Positions 6,781-15,712 of a stretch of 64,000 nt of DNA are shown piece after piece. The notes under the pieces were generated by a model, which was not told the DNA's origin, did no database searches, and saw nothing but the letters and a program-made list of their open reading frames with translations. The DNA comes from WRDF01 sp031552235 (GTDB taxonomy: Bacteria > Bacteroidota > Bacteroidia > Bacteroidales > Rikenellaceae). Made by a program: the position numbers and the translations under genes. The stretch spans positions 1-64,000 of the forward strand of contig JAVBMR010000004.1 in the NCBI GenBank assembly GCA_031552235.1, in the 5' to 3' direction. Every line of letters begins with the position of its first letter. Positions within the stretch are counted from its first letter, which is position 1.

Positions 6781-8088
6781 TTATAACGTCTTTTCAAGCC
6801 AGGCCTTGAAGTCGCCGAACGCGGAACTCATCCCGATGCTTTGCTTTTTGCCCGAGAGGAAATGTTGCAGCGTTGCCGGGATCTCGACCTTGCGCCCGAT
6901 TATGGGTTCTACCGATTCCGGGAATTTGGCAGGGTGGGCCGTTTCAAGCAGTATGCCGTTCTCGTTTGCCTGCAGGCCTTCTTCGAGGCCCATGTAGGCG
7001 CAGGCACCGTGCGGTTCGAGGACGTATCCGGTCGCATTGTAAACACGCCCGATGCACTCCCTTATCTGGCTGTCGTTGAAGCTGTAAGCCGAAACGTCCG
7101 CGCGTATCTTTTCCACGTTGTTGCCGTACAGGTCGAGGATGCGCGCGAAATTGCTCGGGTCGCCCACGTCCATCGCGTTGGCTATGGTCTGCACCGACGG
7201 CTTCGGTTCGTACACGCCGCTCCGGAGGTATTTCATGAAGATATCGTTGCGGTTGTTGGCGGCGATGAACCTCTTGACCGGCAGACCCATTTTGAAGCCG
7301 AACAGCCCTGCCGTGATGTTGCCGAAGTTGCCGCTGGGGACGCATACGACCACGTTGTCGCCCTTGCCGGCGCGTTTCATCTGGGCGTAACCGTGGAAAT
7401 AGTAGAACGCCTGCGGGATGAAACGCGCTACGTTTATCGAGTTGGCCGACGTGAGCTTGAATTTCTCGTTCAGTTCCTTGTCGAGGAACGCCGCCTTGAC
7501 CAGGCGCTGGCAGTCATCGAACGTGCCGTCAACCTCGACGGCGGTAATGTTCTGTCCGAGGGTGGTGAATTGTTTTTCCTGCCGCTCGCTCACCTTGCCT
7601 TTGGGATAAAGCACTACCACTCGTATGCCCTCGACCCCTAAGAAGCCGTTCGCTACCGCGCTTCCCGTGTCGCCCGATGTGGCGACAAGCACCGTAACTT
7701 CCTCTTTTTGGCCGCTTTTAGATATGAAATAAGAGAGCATTCGGGCCATGAACCTCGCGCCCACGTCCTTGAACGCGGCGGTGGGGCCGTGGAACAGTTC
7801 GAGCGAATTGATCGTGCCGGTGATCTTCACGACCGGAATGTCGAAACTGAGCGTGTCTTCCACGATACGGTGCAGGTCTTCGGCCGGAATATCTTCGCCA
7901 AAGAACGCGTCCGCGACCGCGCATGCGATCTCGTGGAACGACATTTTATCGATGTTGTCGAAAAATTCCTGCGGCAGTTTGTTTATCCGTTCGGGCATAT
8001 ACAACCCGTTGTCCGGGGCAAGCCCTTTGATAACCGCCTCACTGAGCGATACTTCGGGCGATTGCCCGTTTGTGCTGTAATATTTCAT
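6781..8088 (-). CDS. thrC: Threonine synthase
   Basis: The enzyme converts O-phosphohomoserine to threonine with pyridoxal phosphate. The 435-residue length is typical. MKYYSTNGQSPEVSLSEAV starts the N-terminal domain. The PLP lysine is K107 in HGPTAAFKDVGARFM. The phosphate-binding ATSGDTGSA loop is at ~135-143, and a conserved CVPSGNFGN follows. It is the last gene of the minus-strand threonine operon, starting 2 bp after the ApgM-like gene stops, so translation is probably coupled. The bidirectional hairpin at 6736-6760 ends the operon. Confidence 0.95.
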   Translation of the reverse strand: MKYYSTNGQSPEVSLSEAVIKGLAPDNGLYMPERINKLPQEFFDNIDKMSFHEIACAVADAFFGEDIPAEDLHRIVEDTLSFDIPVVKITGTINSLELFHGPTAAFKDVGARFMARMLSYFISKSGQKEEVTVLVATSGDTGSAVANGFLGVEGIRVVVLYPKGKVSERQEKQFTTLGQNITAVEVDGTFDDCQRLVKAAFLDKELNEKFKLTSANSINVARFIPQAFYYFHGYAQMKRAGKGDNVVVCVPSGNFGNITAGLFGFKMGLPVKRFIAANNRNDIFMKYLRSGVYEPKPSVQTIANAMDVGDPSNFARILDLYGNNVEKIRADVSAYSFNDSQIRECIGRVYNATGYVLEPHGACAYMGLEEGLQANENGILLETAHPAKFPESVEPIIGRKVEIPATLQHFLSGKKQSIGMSSAFGDFKAWLEKTL

Positions 8089-8090
8089 AG

Positions 8091-9302
8091 TTATTTTCGT
8101 CCTGTCAGAATGTCCATAAAATCGGCAGCCTCCACCGTGCCGTAATATCCGCTTTGTGCTTCGAACTCGTTGTATGCCTGCACGTTGTCCGGTTCATGCC
8201 CTGGGGTGTAGATAATGAAAGGCACGGGGTCGTTGACGTGTATGCGAAGTTCGACCGGGGTGGGGTGGTCGGGCAGCACGGCTATGGTGACCGGTTCGTC
8301 CCATTTAGCCACTTCGTCCATTATGGGGCCCACAGCCCTCTTGTCGAGGTATTCTATCGTGCGCACTTTGAGCGCGGCGTCGCCTTCGTGGCCGGCCTCG
8401 TCGCTCGCCTCGATGTGCAGGAATACGAAATCGTCATGGCGCAGCGCTTCGATGGCCGCCGCGGTTTTGCCTTCGTAATTGGTGTCGTACAGTCCTGTAG
8501 CGCCCTCGACCTCGATGGATTTCAGGCCTGCGTATGTGCCGATGCCCTTTATAAGGTCGACCGCCGAGATGACCGAGCCTTTCGCAAGTCCGTATTTTTG
8601 GGCGAGCGTTTCCATTTTTGGGCGGTAGCCCGGCGACCACAGCCATATCGAGTTCGCCGGGTCTTTACCCTCGGCGACACGTTTTTTGTTTACGGGATGG
8701 TCTGCCAGAACCTCCTGCGAGCGGAGCGTCAGCATATTGAGGTATTCGGCTGTTTCGGCGGCTTCGGGAACCTGGGGCTTGATCATCACGTCGCGGAACA
8801 GCGCCCCGGGGACATCGTGCGGCGGCGTGCATTCGATGCGCTTGTCGCCGTCTTTCATCTTGAGCAGGTGGCGGTACGATACGCCCGAATAGAAATTCAC
8901 CCGCACGCCGCCAAGCTCTTTTTGCAGATGCTCGATGAGTTCCGTGGCCTCGGGAGTCGTGATATGCCCTGCCGAGTGGTTTTTGATCCTGCCGTCCTCG
9001 ATGGTGAGGATGTTGCACCTCATCGCCATCTCGTCGTCGGCGATGTCTATACCCATGCTGGCGGCTTCGAGTGAGCCGCGTCCCTCGAATACTTCGGCCA
9101 CGTCGTAGCCGAGGATCGAGAGGTTGGCTATTTCGCTTCCTGGCTTCCAGCCGTCGGGCACGCTTTTGAGCAGGCCGCTGCGCCCCATCCGGGCGAGCCG
9201 GTCGATGTTGGGGGTGTCTGCGGCTTGCAACGGGGTCAGCCCGCCCAGTGATTTCACCGGCCGGTCGGACATGCCGTCGCCTAATATTATAATATATTTC
9301 AT
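8091..9302 (-). CDS. ApgM-like cofactor-independent phosphoglycerate mutase homologue, proposed homoserine kinase
   Basis: A 403-residue member of the alkaline-phosphatase superfamily. The start MKYIIILGDGMSDRPV includes the metal-binding Asp, WKPGSEIANLSILGYD is the phosphoenzyme-Ser region, and the C terminus has the metal-site LPDHPTPVELRIH. The subfamily found between thrA and thrC (annotated in TIGRFAM as a proposed homoserine kinase) is thought to replace the missing GHMP kinase ThrB. No thrB is present in this operon, which fits. The role is inferred from position and not from chemistry. ATG 9302 is chosen; a longer frame to 9335 adds only 11 unlikely residues. Upstream is a 134-nt spacer containing the repeated element at 9364-9436. 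Confidence 0.85.
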   Translation of the reverse strand: MKYIIILGDGMSDRPVKSLGGLTPLQAADTPNIDRLARMGRSGLLKSVPDGWKPGSEIANLSILGYDVAEVFEGRGSLEAASMGIDIADDEMAMRCNILTIEDGRIKNHSAGHITTPEATELIEHLQKELGGVRVNFYSGVSYRHLLKMKDGDKRIECTPPHDVPGALFRDVMIKPQVPEAAETAEYLNMLTLRSQEVLADHPVNKKRVAEGKDPANSIWLWSPGYRPKMETLAQKYGLAKGSVISAVDLIKGIGTYAGLKSIEVEGATGLYDTNYEGKTAAAIEALRHDDFVFLHIEASDEAGHEGDAALKVRTIEYLDKRAVGPIMDEVAKWDEPVTIAVLPDHPTPVELRIHVNDPVPFIIYTPGHEPDNVQAYNEFEAQSGYYGTVEAADFMDILTGRK

Positions 9303-9363
9303 TTTGTGTTTGTTTTGTTTCCTTATCCCAGACAAGCCAAGGGAAGTAAAATTGCCCGTCGGC

Positions 9364-9436
9364 GTTCCGATGGTAGCCCCGCTACTTTCTGTAATGCGCT
9401 AACGGTCGGTGCGCCTTCCCGGGTCATGGTAATGAC
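9364..9436 (-). ncRNA. Repeated structured intergenic element, copy A (after thrA)
   Basis: On the minus strand, directly after the thrA stop, there is a hairpin GGTCAT-tacc-ATGACC (9422-9437). It is followed by a block sharing 17 of 19 bases with copy B at 53063-53081, then a small hairpin, then a second shared block (12 of 15 bases; 9364-9378 against 53023-53037). CCGA/TCGG (9367-9370 with 9406-9409) can close the structure. The inner hairpin differs from copy B at several pairs but keeps pairing. It could be a cis-regulatory RNA, a processing or attenuation element, or a small mobile repeat. A 34-codon ORF across it is judged accidental. Confidence 0.5.
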
Positions 9437-11872
9437 CTACCTGATATTTGCGATGCTTATTATGTCGGCGAAGACGCCTGCCGCCGTAACCGCAGCCCCG
9501 GCACCGTAGCCCTTGATCTGCATGGGGTATTCCTTGTAACGCTCGGTGGTGAGCGAAATTACGTTGTTGCTGCCGGCCAGTTCGTAGAACGGGCTCGACG
9601 GGCCGACTTCGCGCAGCGCGACCTCGCCTTTGCCGTTATCGAGGGTTGCGATAAACCTCCATCTGAGGCCTTTGGCTTCGAGTTCTCTGCGGCGCTTCTC
9701 GAAATCGGCGTCGAGGTTCGGGACATTTTTCCAGAACGTTTCCAGATTTCCCTCGAAGTAGCTGTCGGGCATGAAAAGGTTCTTCTTGACGTCGCTTTGC
9801 TCGATCCTGTACCCGGCTTCGCGGGCGAGGATCACAAGTTTGCGGATCACGTCCTTGCCGCTGAGGTCGATGCGGGGGTCCGGCTCGGCGTAACCGGCGT
9901 CCTGCGCCATTTTAATGGCTTTGCTGAACGAAATCTTTTCGCTCATTTCGTTGAAGATGTAGTTGAGCGTCCCCGAAACCACGGCTTCGATCTTGAGTAT
10001 CTTGTCACCGCTGTTGCGCAGGTCGCTTATCGTGTTGATTATCGGGAGGCCGGCGCCCACGTTCGTTTCGAACAGGAACTTGGCTCCGCTCTTGCGTGCC
10101 GCCTGCTTCAGCGATTCGTACACTTCGTACTCCGACGAGGCGGCTATCTTGTTGGCTGTCACGACAGAAATGCTGTGGCCGAGCAGGTCCTGGTAGACGC
10201 TCGCCACCGATTCGCTCGCCGTGCAGTCCACGAACACCGAGTTGAAAATGTTCATGCTGAGTATCTCGTCCATGAATATTTTGGGCGACGAAACGTTTTC
10301 GGACGCGGCCAGTTTTTCCTTGTATGTGGCGAGGTCTATGCCGTCGCGGTCGGTGATGAACCTCTTCGAATTGGTGATGCCGACAACTTTTATTTGCAAT
10401 GAGTTGTCACGCAGCAGAACTTCCTGCTGCTTGCGCAGTTGCTCTATAAGGTGGCTTCCGACGAGGCCCGCGCCTGCGATAAAAATATTGAGCGTCTGGT
10501 ACTCCGAGAGGAAGAACGAGTCGTGCAGCACGTTCATCGACTTGCGCAGGCTGGCTTCCTCCACCACGAACGAAATGTTGGTTTCGGACGACCCCTGCGC
10601 GCATGCGATGACGCTGATGCCGTTGCGGCCGAGCGTCCCGAACAGTTTGCCTGCGATACCCGGCGTATGCTTCATATTTTCGCCCACAATGGCGATGGTC
10701 GCGAGGCCGCACTCTTTTTTCACGCCGTTTATCTCGCCCTGTCCGAGTTCGCGTTTAAACTCGTCCGAAAGCACGCTCACGGCGAGGTCGGCGTCCTTCG
10801 ATTTGACGCCTATCGAGATGTTGTTCTCCGACGCCGCCTGCGACACGAAGAACACGCTTATCTGCGCCTCTGTCAGGCGGTTGAAGATGCGTGAGTTGAC
10901 CCCGATGACGCCCACCATACCGAGACCCTGTACCGTAATGAGGCAGGTGTCGGCAACCGACGAGATGCCCTTGATAGCCTTATGGCTGTCCTGAACCCGT
11001 TCGCGCGAGATGAAAGTCCCGGGTGCGGCAGGGTTGAATGTGTTCTTTATAACTATAGGTATGTTCTTGTGGTAAACCGGGAAAATCGTGGGCGGATAGA
11101 TGACTTTTGCGCCGAAGTTGCTCAGCTCGATGGCTTCCACATAGCTCAGGCGCTCAATGACATAGGCGCTGCCGACCATCCTGGGGTCGGCGGTCATGAA
11201 GCCGTCAACGTCGGTCCATATTTCAAGCACCCCGGCCCCAAGTGTCGCGGCGAGGATTGCGGCCGTGTAGTCCGATCCGCCGCGCCCGAGGTTGGTCACG
11301 TCGCCGCTCTCGGCGTCGGACGAGATAAAGCCCGGCACGATAGCCACTTTGGGCATCCTGGCGAATGCTTTCTCGATGAGTTTGTCGGTCACGGCGAAGT
11401 CCACCATGTGCTTGCCGTAAAGATGGTGTGTCTTAATGAATTCGCGCGAGTCGTACAGCTCCGCGCCCTCGATCACGCCGCTGACGATGAGCGACGACAT
11501 GCGTTCGCCGTAGCTTACTATGGTATCGGTCGTTTTGAGCGACAGGTCGCGTATGAGGAACACGCCCTGGTATATGTCGGAAAGTTCTTCCAGAAGTGCC
11601 GTTACGCCGGCTTCTACACGTGTTTTATCTGTGTCGCGCACTATCTCGCGCACCTGCGTTATGTGGCGTTCGCGGATAATTTCCATCTCCGCCTTGTAGC
11701 GCGGATCGCCGTCGGCGGCCAACTGGGCGGTCTGGATCAGCTTATCCGTTATCCCCCCGAGGGCGGATACGACCACTACAACCTGGCCTTTGTTGCCGGA
11801 TACGATATCCTCTACCTTTTTCATCGCGCTGGCGGATCCTACGGACGACCCGCCGAATTTCATAACCTTCAT
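9437..11872 (-). CDS. thrA: Bifunctional aspartate kinase / homoserine dehydrogenase I
   Basis: This protein catalyses the first and third steps of the aspartate-to-threonine pathway. The 811 residues match the ThrA fusion. The N-terminal kinase domain starts KVMKFGGSSVGSA, with the aspartate-binding region NLGRGGSDYTAAIL. Two ACT regulatory domains occupy the middle (~310-460). The homoserine dehydrogenase Rossmann site IFIAGAGLVGSHL is at ~460. The C-terminal half has ETNVGAGLPII and GTLNYIFNEM. Threonine feedback on the ACT domains is expected for the family. It leads the thr operon on the minus strand. Its upstream region faces the DUF5606 gene; no clear TAnnTTTG box was found on the thrA side. 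Confidence 0.95.
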   Translation of the reverse strand: MKVMKFGGSSVGSASAMKKVEDIVSGNKGQVVVVVSALGGITDKLIQTAQLAADGDPRYKAEMEIIRERHITQVREIVRDTDKTRVEAGVTALLEELSDIYQGVFLIRDLSLKTTDTIVSYGERMSSLIVSGVIEGAELYDSREFIKTHHLYGKHMVDFAVTDKLIEKAFARMPKVAIVPGFISSDAESGDVTNLGRGGSDYTAAILAATLGAGVLEIWTDVDGFMTADPRMVGSAYVIERLSYVEAIELSNFGAKVIYPPTIFPVYHKNIPIVIKNTFNPAAPGTFISRERVQDSHKAIKGISSVADTCLITVQGLGMVGVIGVNSRIFNRLTEAQISVFFVSQAASENNISIGVKSKDADLAVSVLSDEFKRELGQGEINGVKKECGLATIAIVGENMKHTPGIAGKLFGTLGRNGISVIACAQGSSETNISFVVEEASLRKSMNVLHDSFFLSEYQTLNIFIAGAGLVGSHLIEQLRKQQEVLLRDNSLQIKVVGITNSKRFITDRDGIDLATYKEKLAASENVSSPKIFMDEILSMNIFNSVFVDCTASESVASVYQDLLGHSISVVTANKIAASSEYEVYESLKQAARKSGAKFLFETNVGAGLPIINTISDLRNSGDKILKIEAVVSGTLNYIFNEMSEKISFSKAIKMAQDAGYAEPDPRIDLSGKDVIRKLVILAREAGYRIEQSDVKKNLFMPDSYFEGNLETFWKNVPNLDADFEKRRRELEAKGLRWRFIATLDNGKGEVALREVGPSSPFYELAGSNNVISLTTERYKEYPMQIKGYGAGAAVTAAGVFADIISIANIR

Positions 11873-12001
11873 ATCTTTGTCTATGTATGATAATAATCCG
11901 CAATTTTACCGAAAATTTAACAAATATCCTATTCTTGGCCCTGCGCGCCTGCGAAAACATGTGAAAAATAAAAACGGCTGAGGAATTTTCGTATCTTGTG
12001 T

Positions 12002-12009
12002 TATCTTTG
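12002..12009 (+). promoter_or_regulatory. -7 box TATCTTTG of the DUF5606 gene
   Basis: Perfect TAnnTTTG box 29 bp before ATG 12039. It is in the divergent space between thrA and this gene. Confidence 0.75.
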
Positions 12010-12038
12010 CACCGGCAACCAAACTAACAGGACAGATT

Positions 12039-12461
12039 ATGAAATTCGTAGAAATACTTGCGATATCCGGCCAGCCGGGACTTTACAAATACGTGGCACA
12101 GAGCACACACGGCCTTATCGTCGAATCGCTGGCCGATGGCCGCAGGTTCAACGCCACAGGCACGTCGAAGGTCAGCGCCCTGAGCGAGATATCGATATTC
12201 ACCGAGGGCGACGACATGCCCCTGAACGAGGTATACGCCACGATGTTCGCCTACACCAAAGGCGCTAAGGCAGTCGACCATAAGGCGTCGCCCGAACAAC
12301 TGAAAGCCTTTGTAGCACAGGCGCTTCCGCAGTACGACCGCGACCGTGTGCGCGTGTCCGACATGAAAAAACTCATCGGGTGGTTCAACATCATGGTCGA
12401 TGCCGGAATGACCGACTTCTCGATCGAGCAGCCTGCCGAGGAAGAGGCCGGGAAAGAATAG
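12039..12461 (+). CDS. DUF5606 domain protein
   Basis: A 140-residue soluble protein of a Bacteroidetes-specific family of unknown function. The N-terminal ~70 residues (ILAISGQPGLYKYVAQSTHGLIVESL, then GTSKVSALSEISIFTE) form a conserved beta-rich domain. The second half is helical, with the conserved VRVSDMKKLIGWFNIM near residues 106-121 and an acidic Glu-rich tail. It stands alone with its own promoter and terminator. The family is widely kept next to housekeeping genes; no function is claimed here. Confidence 0.85.
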   Translation: MKFVEILAISGQPGLYKYVAQSTHGLIVESLADGRRFNATGTSKVSALSEISIFTEGDDMPLNEVYATMFAYTKGAKAVDHKASPEQLKAFVAQALPQYDRDRVRVSDMKKLIGWFNIMVDAGMTDFSIEQPAEEEAGKE

Positions 12462-12493
12462 TTCTCAGGATTCCACGACACATAATTATATTG

Positions 12494-12511
12494 AGGGCGC
12501 ATTTGCGCCCT
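12494..12511 (+). terminator. Terminator of the DUF5606 gene
   Basis: A 7-bp stem AGGGCGC/GCGCCCT with an ATTT loop is followed by TGTTTTATT. Confidence 0.8.
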
Positions 12512-12599
12512 TGTTTTATTGCGGGCTGTTGATAACTCTTTTGCTTTTGCAGGCGTACGGGTCGGAACTTTTTGTATTTTTACTTCACAAATCAGTCAC

Positions 12600-14702
12600 A
12601 TGATACGGCAAAAAATAGACGGGCTCAGGGAGAAGCTCAACCAGTATAATTACAGGTATTACGTACTTAACGACCCGTCGGTCAGCGATTTCGAGTACGA
12701 CCGCCTGCTTCGTGAGTTGCACGAGCTGGAGGATGCGCATCCCGAATTTGCCGATCCCAATTCCCCGACCAACAGGGTCGGGAGCGACCTCACTGGCGAG
12801 TTCCGGAGCGTCGCACATCGCTACCCGATGCTGTCGCTTGCCAACACCTACTCGCTTGAAGAGGTTAGGGATTTCTGCGACCGCGCCGAACGCGAGGTGG
12901 GGCAGGCCGATTATGTCTGTGAACTGAAGTTCGACGGCACGGCCATAAGCCTCACTTACGAACATGGCCGGCTGGTGCGTGCCGTGACGCGCGGCGACGG
13001 TGTGACGGGCGATGATGTGACGGCTAACGTGCGCACGATCAAGTCTATACCGTTAGTCTTGCGTGGCGATGATTATCCCGAATCGTTCGAAATACGCGGC
13101 GAGATATTTCTGCCGCACGCCTCTTTCTCCAGGCTCAACGAGGAGCGCGAACGCAGCGGCGAGCCGCTGTTCGCGAATCCCCGAAATGCCGCAGCCGGGA
13201 CCCTCAAGCAGCAGAATTCCAGGGTGGTAGCCGAGCGCGGCTTGGATTGTTTCCTATATTTTATAGTAGGCGACAATTTGCCTTTCGACAACCATTGGGA
13301 CAACGTGAACAAGGCACGCGAGTGGGGATTCAAGATATCGGAACACATGGAACTTTGCCGCGACCTGGCCTGCATAGATGATTATATAGCTAGGGCCGAT
13401 GTGCTGCGCCGTTCACTGCCTTACGATACCGACGGGGTTGTGATAAAAATCAATAAATATTTGTTACAGCGCCAGTTGGGTTCGACGGCTAAGTCGCCGA
13501 GATGGGCCGTGGCGTATAAATTCAAAGCCGAGCAGGCGCTCACGAAACTCCTGTCGGTCGATTACCAGGTGGGGCGTACCGGGGCCGTGACCCCTGTGGC
13601 CAACCTCGATCCGGTGCAGTTGGCAGGCACGACCGTCAAGCGCGCCTCGCTGCATAATTCCGAACAGATCGCCTTGTTGGATATCCGCGTGAACGACATG
13701 GTGTATGTCGAAAAGGGCGGCGAAATAATACCCAAGATAACCGGTGTGGAGTTGTCGAAACGCCCAGCGGACAGCAAGCCTGTCGTGTTCATAACCAGAT
13801 GTCCCGAGTGCGGGACGACGCTTGTGAAGTACGAGGGTGAGGCACGCCATTATTGCCCCAACCAGAACCATTGCCCGCCGCAGATCGTTGGGCGCATCGT
13901 GCATTTCATATCGCGCCGTGCGATGGATATAGATGGGTTGGGCGAGGAAACGGTTGCCCTGCTTTATAACGAGGGACTGGTCAAGGATGTCGCCGATCTG
14001 TACGCCCTGCATGCGGCCGACATTGCCGTCCTGCCGCGCCTCGGCGAAAAGTCGGCCGAGAACATCGTTAACAGCATCGAACGCTCGAAACAGGTGCCGT
14101 TCCACCGTGTGCTGTACGGCATCGGGATACGTTTTGTGGGCGAAACCACGGCCAAGAACATTGCTTCGCATTTCGGGAATATGGACGCGCTGATGGCTGC
14201 TCCGCGCGAAGAACTCGAACAGGCCGAGGAGGTTGGCGGCAAGATTGCCGACAGCATAATCGCCTACTTTGCCGATGCGGATAATGTGCGTATAATCAAT
14301 ATGTTGCGCGAGGCAGGGCTGCAATTCGAAGAGGCCGGGAAAGTGCTGGCCTCGGAGTCTCTCGCAGGGAAGAATATTGTTATCTCGGGGACGTTCGCCC
14401 GCCACAGCCGCGACGAACTCAAGGCGCTCATCGAATCGCACGGGGGCAAGAACCTTGCAGCCGTTTCGGGCAACGCCGACTACCTGCTGGCCGGCGACAA
14501 TATGGGCCCGGCGAAACTTGCCAAAGCCCAGAAATTAGGCGTTGTGATAATAAACGAATCGCAGTTCGAGGAGATGATAGGCGGTGGTTCCGAAATGGGC
14601 GGTACAAGCATGGAAAGCGATAATATTCCGACAAATGCAGGCGCGGATGATGAAATTTTAACCCAGCCCGAAAATAAGCCGCAACAAGGTCGATTGTTCT
14701 GA
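12600..14702 (+). CDS. ligA: NAD+-dependent DNA ligase
   Basis: The ligase seals nicks in duplex DNA during replication and repair. About 700 residues from ATG 12600 (an upstream extension to 12519 is not conserved). Domain order is complete: an NAD-binding Ia domain with YRYYVLNDPSVSDFEYD (18-34), the adenylation domain with K110 in CELKFDG, the OB fold, a four-Cys zinc finger (CPECGTTL...YCPNQNHCPP), helix-hairpin-helix repeats and a C-terminal BRCT domain (LAGKNIVISGTF onward). A ~40-residue low-complexity tail follows the BRCT domain. dapA follows 41 bp later with its own -7 box. Confidence 0.96.
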   Translation: MIRQKIDGLREKLNQYNYRYYVLNDPSVSDFEYDRLLRELHELEDAHPEFADPNSPTNRVGSDLTGEFRSVAHRYPMLSLANTYSLEEVRDFCDRAEREVGQADYVCELKFDGTAISLTYEHGRLVRAVTRGDGVTGDDVTANVRTIKSIPLVLRGDDYPESFEIRGEIFLPHASFSRLNEERERSGEPLFANPRNAAAGTLKQQNSRVVAERGLDCFLYFIVGDNLPFDNHWDNVNKAREWGFKISEHMELCRDLACIDDYIARADVLRRSLPYDTDGVVIKINKYLLQRQLGSTAKSPRWAVAYKFKAEQALTKLLSVDYQVGRTGAVTPVANLDPVQLAGTTVKRASLHNSEQIALLDIRVNDMVYVEKGGEIIPKITGVELSKRPADSKPVVFITRCPECGTTLVKYEGEARHYCPNQNHCPPQIVGRIVHFISRRAMDIDGLGEETVALLYNEGLVKDVADLYALHAADIAVLPRLGEKSAENIVNSIERSKQVPFHRVLYGIGIRFVGETTAKNIASHFGNMDALMAAPREELEQAEEVGGKIADSIIAYFADADNVRIINMLREAGLQFEEAGKVLASESLAGKNIVISGTFARHSRDELKALIESHGGKNLAAVSGNADYLLAGDNMGPAKLAKAQKLGVVIINESQFEEMIGGGSEMGGTSMESDNIPTNAGADDEILTQPENKPQQGRLF

Positions 14703-14712
14703 AAAAAAGATA

Positions 14713-14720
14713 TAACTTTG
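14713..14720 (+). promoter_or_regulatory. -7 box TAACTTTG of dapA
   Basis: Perfect TAnnTTTG box 23 bp before the dapA ATG. A TTG at 14694-14696 is closer (16 bp) than the usual 19-21 bp. Confidence 0.65.
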
Positions 14721-14743
14721 TAGTTGATATTTCAACGATTTGT

Positions 14744-15628
14744 ATGAAAAATAACATCAAGGGAGTAGGGGTAGCGCTTGTGACGCCTTTCGACAGGAAT
14801 GGTGCCGTGGATTTCGACGCGCTCGACCGCCTCGTAGACCATGTAATAAAAGGCGGGGTGGATTATCTCGTAGTCCTCGGGACGACTGCCGAAACGCCCA
14901 CGCTCACCCATGCGGAAAAAGACGCCATCGTGGCCCGTATCATCGCACGTAACGCCGGCAGGCTGCCGATAGTAGTAGGCGTAGGCGGGAACTGCACGGC
15001 CAGCGTCGTGGAGCAGCTCGAAACCTCCGACTTCACAGGTGTGGACGCGCTGCTCAGTGTGACCCCGTATTATAATAAGCCTTCGCAAGAGGGTTTGTAT
15101 CAGCATTATAAGGCGGTTGCCAAAGCGTCGCCCGTGCCGGTGATACTCTACAACGTTCCCGGCCGCACAGGCGTGAACATGTCAACAGAAACCACGCTCA
15201 GACTGGCCCGCGAAGTTAAAAACATACTCGGTATCAAAGAGGCGAACGGCTGTGTTTCGCACATGTCGAAGCTCCTGAAAGACCGCCCGGAAGGCTTCCT
15301 CGTGATCTCGGGCGACGACAGCATGACTCTTCCCCTGGCCTCGATGGGCGGCGACGGGGTTATCTCGGTGATAGCCAACGCCTGCCCGGCCAACATGACG
15401 GCCATGCTCAGAAAAGCGCAAGGCGGCGACTGCAAGGGCGCTACCGAAGAATTCGCCCGCATGTCGGACCTTTTCCAAGCTATTTTCGAGGAGGGCAATC
15501 CGGCTGGCATCAAGAGCGTACTCGCTGTGAAAGGCATGATGGAAGATGCCGTAAGGCTGCCCCTGGTGTGCTGTAGCGCCGGTTTGCAGGCAAAAATAAA
15601 GGACATAGTTACCCGTGAGAAATTGTAG
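14744..15628 (+). CDS. dapA: 4-hydroxy-tetrahydrodipicolinate synthase
   Basis: This TIM-barrel aldolase condenses pyruvate with aspartate semialdehyde, committing carbon to lysine and diaminopimelate. The 294-residue length is standard. The Schiff-base lysine is K165 in GIKEANG. Y136 in ILYNVPGRTG and the TT pair in VVLGTTAETPTL complete the catalytic triad region, and R141 is the expected carboxylate contact. It is a monocistronic unit with promoter 14713-14720 and terminator 15652-15679. The aspartate semialdehyde it uses also feeds the thr operon nearby. Confidence 0.95.
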   Translation: MKNNIKGVGVALVTPFDRNGAVDFDALDRLVDHVIKGGVDYLVVLGTTAETPTLTHAEKDAIVARIIARNAGRLPIVVGVGGNCTASVVEQLETSDFTGVDALLSVTPYYNKPSQEGLYQHYKAVAKASPVPVILYNVPGRTGVNMSTETTLRLAREVKNILGIKEANGCVSHMSKLLKDRPEGFLVISGDDSMTLPLASMGGDGVISVIANACPANMTAMLRKAQGGDCKGATEEFARMSDLFQAIFEEGNPAGIKSVLAVKGMMEDAVRLPLVCCSAGLQAKIKDIVTREKL

Positions 15629-15651
15629 GGCGACCTTGTAATAAAATAAAG

Positions 15652-15679
15652 TTGGCTGCGTTTGTTTTGACGCAGCCAA
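15652..15679 (+). terminator. Terminator of dapA
   Basis: A perfect 10-bp stem TTGGCTGCGT/ACGCAGCCAA with an 8-nt loop is followed by seven Ts. Confidence 0.9.
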
Positions 15680-15712
15680 TTTTTTTGTATTTTTAGCGTT
15701 TGTATTGTAGAT

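Noticed and set aside
9323..9427. 34-codon ORF (MTREGAPTVSALQKV...) across repeat element copy A
   Set aside because: In copy B the aligned sequence has stops and an indel that changes frame, so the conservation is at RNA/DNA level and not protein.
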